In this document: in pieces, positions 4,977 through 9,448 of the stretch
How positions within the stretch are numbered: position 1 is the first letter of the stretch
Layout of the letters: the number at the start of each line of letters is the position of its first letter
From: UBA4744 sp035282865
GTDB taxonomy: Bacteria; Actinomycetota; Acidimicrobiia; Spongiisociales; UBA4744
Assembly (NCBI GenBank): GCA_035282865.1
Contig: DATEVB010000075.1
Span: 1 to 9,448 of the forward strand
Direction of reading: 5' to 3'
Length of the DNA: 9,448 nucleotides
Made by a program: the position numbers and the translations under genes
The notes under the pieces: generated by a model
The model's input: only the letters and a program-made list of their open reading frames with translations
Told to the model about the DNA's origin: nothing
Database searches by the model: none

Positions 4977-7598
4977 ATGGATTCCAATCAGCTTCGCTCC
5001 ACCTTCCTGAAGTTCTTCGAGGAACGCTCCCACACGGTGCGACCCTCGGCGTCTCTGATCCCGGTAGATCCGACCCTGCTGCTCACCAACGCCGGCATGG
5101 TGCCGTTCAAGCCCTATTTTCTCGGTGAAGAGCAAGCGCCCTACTTGCGGGCGGCCTCCTCCCAGAAATGTGTGCGGACCGTCGACATCGACATCATCGG
5201 GACGACTGCCCGGCACGCCAGCTTCTTTGAGATGCTCGGCAATTTCAGCTTCGGCGAATACTTCAAAGAAGACGCCATCCCGTGGGCTTACGAGCTGGTC
5301 ACCGAAGGTTTGGGCATCGATCCCGAGTTCCTGTGGTACACCGTCCACGAAACGGACGATGAGGCTGCGGGGATATGGCTGGACAAGGTAGGCGTCGAGC
5401 CCCATCGACTCCAGCGCCGGGACCGCGACAACTTCTGGCAGATGGGAGTGGCCGGACCCTGCGGCCCCAGCTCCGAGATCTTCTACGACCGCGGTTCCGC
5501 CTACGGACCGGACGGTGGCCCGGTCGTCGACGAGGAGCGATTCGTCGAGATCTGGAACCTGGTCTTCATGCAGAACATTCAGGACCGGCCCTATCACGTG
5601 GTCGGCGAGCTGCCCGCCAAGAGCATCGACACGGGGATGGGTCTCGAACGTACGGCCACCGTTCTGCAAGGGGTCGAGACCATCTTCGATGTCGACACCG
5701 TGCGGCATGTGCTGGACACGGCGGGTCGTTTCGCCGGAGTGACGTACGGCCAAGATCCCATGGTGGATGTGTCGTTGCGCGTCCTGGCCGACCACGGCCG
5801 CGCCATGACCTTCCTGATCGGCGACGGCGTGGTCCCGTCCAACGATGGCCGGGGGTACGTGCTGCGGCGTATCCTGCGCAGGGCGGTCCGGCACGCTTGG
5901 CGTTTGGGCCGCGACGGCCTGATCACTCCCAAGTTGGTACAGGCTACGGTCGATGTGATGGCCGCCGGCTACCCGGAGCTGGAAGACCAACAAGCATTCA
6001 TCACCGATGTCGTCACCCGTGAAGAGGCCCGCTTTCGCCAGACACTGAAGTCGGGACACACCCTGCTGGAAACGGAGCTCGAGACGGTCGCCGAGGGAGG
6101 GTTGCTATCGGGCGGCACGGCTTTCAAGCTGCACGACACTTTCGGCTTCCCGGTCGAACTCACCAGGGAAATCGCGGCAGAGCGGGGTGTCGCCATCGAC
6201 ATGCAGGCTTTCGAGTCTGCCATGGAGGCGCAACGGAACAAGGCCCGGGCCGCCTGGAAGGGTGGTGCGGATGCCGCAACGGCCGATGCGTACCGGGCGC
6301 TCTTGGACGACATTGGACCAACCGAGTTCCTCGGCTACTCCGAAGAGGCGAGTCGGGGCCGGATTCTCTCGTTGCTGGTCGAAGGCTCTTCGACCGATCG
6401 CGCCGAAGAAGGGCAAGAGGTCGAAGTGTTCCTCGACCGAACGCCGTTCTATGCCGAGGCAGGCGGACAGGTCGGCGACCGCGGGTTGATCGAAACCGAA
6501 ACGGGCCGCCTGATCGTCAAGGACACTCAGGCCGGCGTGCCGAGCTTAAACGGCCATCGGGCCGTGGTGGCGAAGGGCTTCGTACAGGTCGGGCAGGATG
6601 CCGATGCACGGATCGATTCGCCCCGGCGGGAAGGAATCCGCAAGAGTCATACCGGCACCCACCTGTTGCACTGGGCGCTCCGGCAGGTGCTGGGTCAGCA
6701 CGTACAGCAGGCGGGTTCGCTCGTCCAAAACGGACGCCTGCGGTTCGATTTCAGCCACTTCGGCGGGCTCGAAGAGGGTGAGTTCGCAGAGGTCGAGCGT
6801 ATCGCCAACGAACGCATCATCGCCAATGCGGCCGTGCGGTCCTTCGAGACGGGCAAGGATGAGGCTCAGGCTTTGGGGGCGCTGGCCTTTTTCGGTGACA
6901 AGTACGGGGAAGTGGTGCGCGTCGTTGAGATCGGCGATTACTCGAAAGAGCTCTGCGGGGGCACGCACACTCCGTCGGCCGGCCAGGTCGGCCCGCTGGT
7001 CGTCCTGGGGGAGTCGTCGATCGGGTCCAACCTGCGTCGCATAGAAGCGCTCTCGGGCCAACATGGCTATGAGTATCTGGCCGGATTGCGCAGGCGTTTG
7101 ACCGAGACCGGCCGCTTGCTGCGCGCCAAGCCCGACGAGGTTCCGGGCAGAGTCGAAGCACTCCTGGAGCGGGCCAGGTCGCTCGAGGAGGAACTGGCAG
7201 CCGTCGGGCAAAGGTCACGCGCCGAAGCAGCAGCCGAGATCGCCCGGTCGGCCCAAAAGGTAGGCGAGGCACACTATGCGGTAGCCGGTGCCGGCGAGAT
7301 GCCGCCGGACCAGTTGCGAGCGTTGACGCTGCAGGTCCGCGAGCGGTTGGGACGCGGCGTTGTCGTCCTCGGCAGCACCAACGCCGGCAAGGGATCGTTG
7401 ATGGGGGCGGTTTCCGCAGATCTCGTTGCTGCCGGAGTGTCGGCGGCCGAGGTCCTCCTGCCGGCGGCTCGCATTCTCGGAGGGGGTGGCAGCCAGGACC
7501 CTGAACTTGCCCAAGCCGGGGGCCCCAACGGGGACCGGTTGGAAGAAGCTCTCGCCGCCGCCCGGGAGGCGGTGGGACACGCATTGGCGGAGGTGTGA
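4977..7598 (+). CDS. alaS: Alanyl-tRNA synthetase
   Basis: This 873-residue enzyme, of normal bacterial length, charges tRNA-Ala and clears mischarged Ser/Gly-tRNA-Ala. The class II catalytic domain starts at once (FLKFFEERSHTVRPSASLIP; TNAGMVPFKPYF; KCVRTVDIDIIGTTARHASFF; MLGNFSFGEYFK) and includes GPCGPSSEIFYD and DTGMGLERTA. The tRNA-binding region has ADHGRAMTFLIGDGV and RGYVLRRILRRAVRH. The editing domain carries FYAEAGGQVGD and the zinc set H558-x3-H562 (HTGTH) with C660 and H664 (CGGTH). A coiled-coil-like stretch at about 715-765 leads to the C-Ala/DHHA1 domain with GGGG (835-838) and AQAGG. The start has no SD, and a -10-like TAACCT sits just upstream. The stop overlaps the ruvX start as GTGA, so alaS probably leads the alaS-ruvX-mltG-aroE transcript. 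Identity is certain. Confidence 0.98.
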   Translation: MDSNQLRSTFLKFFEERSHTVRPSASLIPVDPTLLLTNAGMVPFKPYFLGEEQAPYLRAASSQKCVRTVDIDIIGTTARHASFFEMLGNFSFGEYFKEDAIPWAYELVTEGLGIDPEFLWYTVHETDDEAAGIWLDKVGVEPHRLQRRDRDNFWQMGVAGPCGPSSEIFYDRGSAYGPDGGPVVDEERFVEIWNLVFMQNIQDRPYHVVGELPAKSIDTGMGLERTATVLQGVETIFDVDTVRHVLDTAGRFAGVTYGQDPMVDVSLRVLADHGRAMTFLIGDGVVPSNDGRGYVLRRILRRAVRHAWRLGRDGLITPKLVQATVDVMAAGYPELEDQQAFITDVVTREEARFRQTLKSGHTLLETELETVAEGGLLSGGTAFKLHDTFGFPVELTREIAAERGVAIDMQAFESAMEAQRNKARAAWKGGADAATADAYRALLDDIGPTEFLGYSEEASRGRILSLLVEGSSTDRAEEGQEVEVFLDRTPFYAEAGGQVGDRGLIETETGRLIVKDTQAGVPSLNGHRAVVAKGFVQVGQDADARIDSPRREGIRKSHTGTHLLHWALRQVLGQHVQQAGSLVQNGRLRFDFSHFGGLEEGEFAEVERIANERIIANAAVRSFETGKDEAQALGALAFFGDKYGEVVRVVEIGDYSKELCGGTHTPSAGQVGPLVVLGESSIGSNLRRIEALSGQHGYEYLAGLRRRLTETGRLLRAKPDEVPGRVEALLERARSLEEELAAVGQRSRAEAAAEIARSAQKVGEAHYAVAGAGEMPPDQLRALTLQVRERLGRGVVVLGSTNAGKGSLMGAVSADLVAAGVSAAEVLLPAARILGGGGSQDPELAQAGGPNGDRLEEALAAAREAVGHALAEV

Positions 7599-8008
7599 CC
7601 CTGGGCCGCATCATGGGGCTCGACTACGGCACCCGGCGCATCGGTGTTGCGATGTCGGACGGGTTGCATCTCATCGCCCAGCCGCACTCCGTGTTAGATG
7701 CCGACTCCGAACAGCTGGCCTCTGAGTTGCGCAGGCTGGTCGACGACAACGAGGTCGAGCTGATCGTGGTCGGGCTACCGGTGAACCTGTCCGGGAACGA
7801 GACTCTCTCCGCAGGGGGCGCCCGGCAACTGGCCGCATTGGCGGCCCAAGTCACCGGTCTGCCGGTCGAGTTGGCCGACGAGCGATTCACAACCAAGACG
7901 GCCGAACAGAGCCTGCTCGAGGGCAACGTGCGGCGGCGACGCCGCAAGCAGTTGATCGACAAAGTTGCCGCGGCGGTGATGCTGCAGGCTTTCCTGGACG
8001 GCCGCTGA
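7595..8008 (+). CDS. ruvX: Putative pre-16S rRNA nuclease, RuvX/YqgF family
   Basis: This 137-residue RNase H-fold protein belongs to the RuvX/YqgF family, implicated in processing the 5' end of 16S rRNA; an older view is Holliday junction resolution. Motifs seen are GLDYGTRRIGVAMSD (D10 in the first strand, a catalytic acid), VVGLPVNLSGNET, ELADERFTT with its conserved Glu/Asp, and the final IDKVAAAVMLQAFLD with the last acid. Length is typical. The start is taken at GTG 7595, overlapping the alaS stop as GTGA, because RIMGLDYG then aligns with the usual RVLGLDxG first strand. The GGAGG at 7589-7593 is only one base from that GTG, so the true initiation codon is slightly uncertain; ATG 7613 would remove most of strand one. 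Coupling to alaS and mltG is clear from the overlaps. Confidence 0.94.
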   Translation: MTLGRIMGLDYGTRRIGVAMSDGLHLIAQPHSVLDADSEQLASELRRLVDDNEVELIVVGLPVNLSGNETLSAGGARQLAALAAQVTGLPVELADERFTTKTAEQSLLEGNVRRRRRKQLIDKVAAAVMLQAFLDGR

Positions 8009-9093
8009 TGACAGTACCGACCGGAGAAGGCCGCGGAGACGGGCTTCGACGCCTGGGTGGTTTGGCGCTGTTGCTGCTGATACTCGCCGGAGCCTTCCTC
8101 GGAGCCCGCGGACTCGCCGATTGGGTTGGGGGACTGGGAGGGGTGTCCGACGTCACCGCCCCTCCCGATATCCAACCGGGTCTGCCTGTTTCCCTGGACA
8201 TTCCGGCCGGGTCGACCGCCCGCCAGATCGGGGTGCTCCTCGCCGAAGCCGGTGTGGTCGATTCGGCGACCCAGTTCGAGTTGGCAGCCCGTACCTCTGA
8301 GACTGCCGAACGCCTCCAGGCAGGGAGATACGACCTGGAAACCGGCATGCTCAACGACGTGGTCATCGACCTCTTGCTGGCCGGCCCGGTCGTCGAGACG
8401 TTCCGGGTGACGGTGCGGGAGGGATTGTGGATCCAGGAGGTCCTCGACGAGATCGCCGCGCAAACCGACTTCACGGCCACCCAACTCCAGCAGGCTCTGA
8501 TCAGCGTTGAGTCCCCGCTGCTACAGGGGCCGGCATCAGATCCCGTCTCGTGGGAAGGTCTCCTCTTCCCCGATACCTACGATTTCTCGCTCGACGTTGG
8601 CCCGGGGGACATTCTCCAGCGCCTGGCCGACACCATGGTGCAACGGGTTGAAGCTATCGACTGGTCGGAGCTGGAATCGAGGGATTTGTCGGTCTACGAG
8701 GGCATCATCATCGCTTCGCTGGTCGAGGCAGAAGCCGGGGTCGACGCCGACCGGCCGCTGATCGCCAGCGTGGTGGTCAATCGTCTGGAGGTACCGATGG
8801 AGCTCGGCATCGACGCCACCGTGATCTACGCGTTGGGAGAGCGGGGCAGCTCACTCACGGGGTCGGATCTCGAGGTGGATTCGCCCTACAACACCAGGAA
8901 GTATGCCGGTCTTCCGCCCACGCCGATCGGCGGACCCGGGCTCAAATCTCTGGAGGCGGCCGCGATGCCTGCGGCCACCGACTTCATCTACTACGTGTTG
9001 ACCTCGGCGACCGGTGAGCACTCGTTCACGGCCAGTTACGACGAGTTTCTCGTCTGGAAACAGCAAGCCAACAACGACGGCCTCATCCCGTGA
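8008..9093 (+). CDS. mltG: Endolytic murein transglycosylase MltG (YceG family)
   Basis: This 361-residue membrane-anchored lytic transglycosylase cleaves nascent glycan strands in peptidoglycan and is thought to set their length. A short cytoplasmic N-terminus (about 15 residues, with R14-R15) precedes one membrane segment at about 16-33 (LGGLALLLLILAGAFLGA); the rest faces outside. A LysM-like region follows (SLDIPAGSTARQIGVLLAEA, residues about 67-86; LQAGRYDL). The catalytic YceG domain has WEGLLFPDTYDF, IIASLVEAEAG (E240, expected catalytic Glu), VVVNRL, IDATVIYALG and DSPYNTRKYAGLPPTPIGGPG. The ATG overlaps the ruvX stop as TGATG, a classic coupling arrangement. RuvX-MltG-AroE adjacency is common in actinobacteria. 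Length is in the family range and all key regions are intact. Confidence 0.96.
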   Translation: MTVPTGEGRGDGLRRLGGLALLLLILAGAFLGARGLADWVGGLGGVSDVTAPPDIQPGLPVSLDIPAGSTARQIGVLLAEAGVVDSATQFELAARTSETAERLQAGRYDLETGMLNDVVIDLLLAGPVVETFRVTVREGLWIQEVLDEIAAQTDFTATQLQQALISVESPLLQGPASDPVSWEGLLFPDTYDFSLDVGPGDILQRLADTMVQRVEAIDWSELESRDLSVYEGIIIASLVEAEAGVDADRPLIASVVVNRLEVPMELGIDATVIYALGERGSSLTGSDLEVDSPYNTRKYAGLPPTPIGGPGLKSLEAAAMPAATDFIYYVLTSATGEHSFTASYDEFLVWKQQANNDGLIP

Positions 9094-9097
9094 GATC

Positions 9098-9105
9098 AGA
9101 GGAGA
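9098..9105 (+). promoter_or_regulatory. Ribosome binding site for aroE
   Basis: AGAGGAGA lies in the 16-base gap after the mltG stop and ends 4 bases before GTG 9110. It supports that GTG as the aroE start and shows that aroE can be initiated independently of mltG translation. Confidence 0.7.
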
Positions 9106-9109
9106 TCCG

Positions 9110-9448
9110 GTGACCGGTTTCGACCTCGTCTTGTTGGGGGATCCCGTCGATCACTCGCTGTCGCCGGTCATTCAGCAGGCCGCGCTCGAGGCGGCCGGTT
9201 TAGCGGGTACCTACCGGGCGATGCGGGTGGATGCAGACGGTTTCCGGCGGGCGTGTGCCGATCTCCGGGCCGGGCGTTGGCGCGGGGCCAATATCACGAT
9301 GCCCCATAAGCGGCTGGCCGCGGCGGAGACCGACGAGCGGTCGATAGGAGCGGAGAGGTCGGGCTCGGTCAACACCATCGTCGTCAAAGGCTCCCGGTTG
9401 GTAGGGCACAGCACCGACATCGACGCCATCCGGCGAGTGTGGCGGGAA
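9110..9448 (+). CDS. aroE: Shikimate dehydrogenase (N-terminal part, cut by window end)
   Basis: The first 113 residues of shikimate dehydrogenase are present. The enzyme reduces 3-dehydroshikimate to shikimate with NADPH in the chorismate pathway. Only the substrate-binding domain is in the window; the Rossmann cofactor domain lies beyond the end. Visible motifs are GDPVDHSLSP (10-19; S16 and S18 contact shikimate carboxylate in the family), GANITMPHK (59-67; K67 catalytic), SVNTIV (N88) and GHSTDIDA (99-106; D103 catalytic). In most AroE proteins the last motif reads GxNTDGxG or, in actinobacteria, NTDxxG; here Asn is replaced by Ser101 and the closing Gly by Ala106. GTG is the start, with a good SD upstream. 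The catalytic Lys/Asp pair is intact, so I expect an active enzyme. AroE-like paralogues with other substrates cannot be excluded, but location downstream of mltG favours true AroE. Confidence 0.92.
   Translation, partial: MTGFDLVLLGDPVDHSLSPVIQQAALEAAGLAGTYRAMRVDADGFRRACADLRAGRWRGANITMPHKRLAAAETDERSIGAERSGSVNTIVVKGSRLVGHSTDIDAIRRVWRE

Noticed and set aside
4725..6059. Long open frame on the - strand across the small gene and the first part of alaS (444 codons)
   Set aside because: It is antisense to alaS, shows no recognisable motif, and arises because high GC depletes stops in the complementary frames. The + strand AlaRS motifs are unambiguous.

Overview
The window is a compact, GC-rich housekeeping block in which every recognisable gene lies on the + strand: an MBL-fold hydrolase (3' end only), hisS, aspS, rarA, a small membrane protein gene, alaS, ruvX, mltG and the 5' part of aroE. 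This order (glyoxalase II-like gene, hisS, aspS, rarA, alaS, ruvX, mltG, aroE) is the familiar actinobacterial order; in Mycobacterium tuberculosis the same genes occur in the same sequence with more genes interspersed. High GC, GTG starts, a small rarA-alaS membrane protein and apparently leaderless starts also point to Actinomycetota. The condensed form, without the rpsD and DUF948 genes that many actinobacteria carry just before alaS, suggests a deep-branching member such as Acidimicrobiia or a relative. That placement is inference from a single locus.

Layout. Positions 1-4629 form one tightly packed unit. The hydrolase stop abuts the hisS ATG, hisS and aspS overlap by 19 bases, and aspS and rarA overlap by 8 bases. 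Next comes the only real break, about 120 bases (4630-4752) holding a perfect 7-bp hairpin and a candidate promoter. A 64-residue membrane protein gene follows, then a 29-base gap with a second candidate promoter. The second unit is alaS-ruvX-mltG-aroE: alaS and ruvX overlap by GTGA, ruvX and mltG by TGATG, and aroE follows mltG after 16 bases with its own good ribosome binding site.

Function. Three aminoacyl-tRNA synthetases (His, Asp, Ala) sit with a replication-fork AAA+ ATPase (RarA), an RNase H-fold nuclease involved in 16S rRNA maturation (RuvX/YqgF), a peptidoglycan lytic transglycosylase (MltG) and shikimate dehydrogenase (AroE). All complete genes have intact family motifs and normal lengths. 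I see no mobile element, CRISPR array, tRNA, rRNA, phage gene or defence-like cassette.

I do not find a new biological system here. The points worth a second look are modest: a glutamine at the specificity-determining position of AspRS, a four-cysteine cluster in HisRS, two near-identical SD-less starts in front of the small membrane gene and alaS, and altered residues around the catalytic Asp of AroE.
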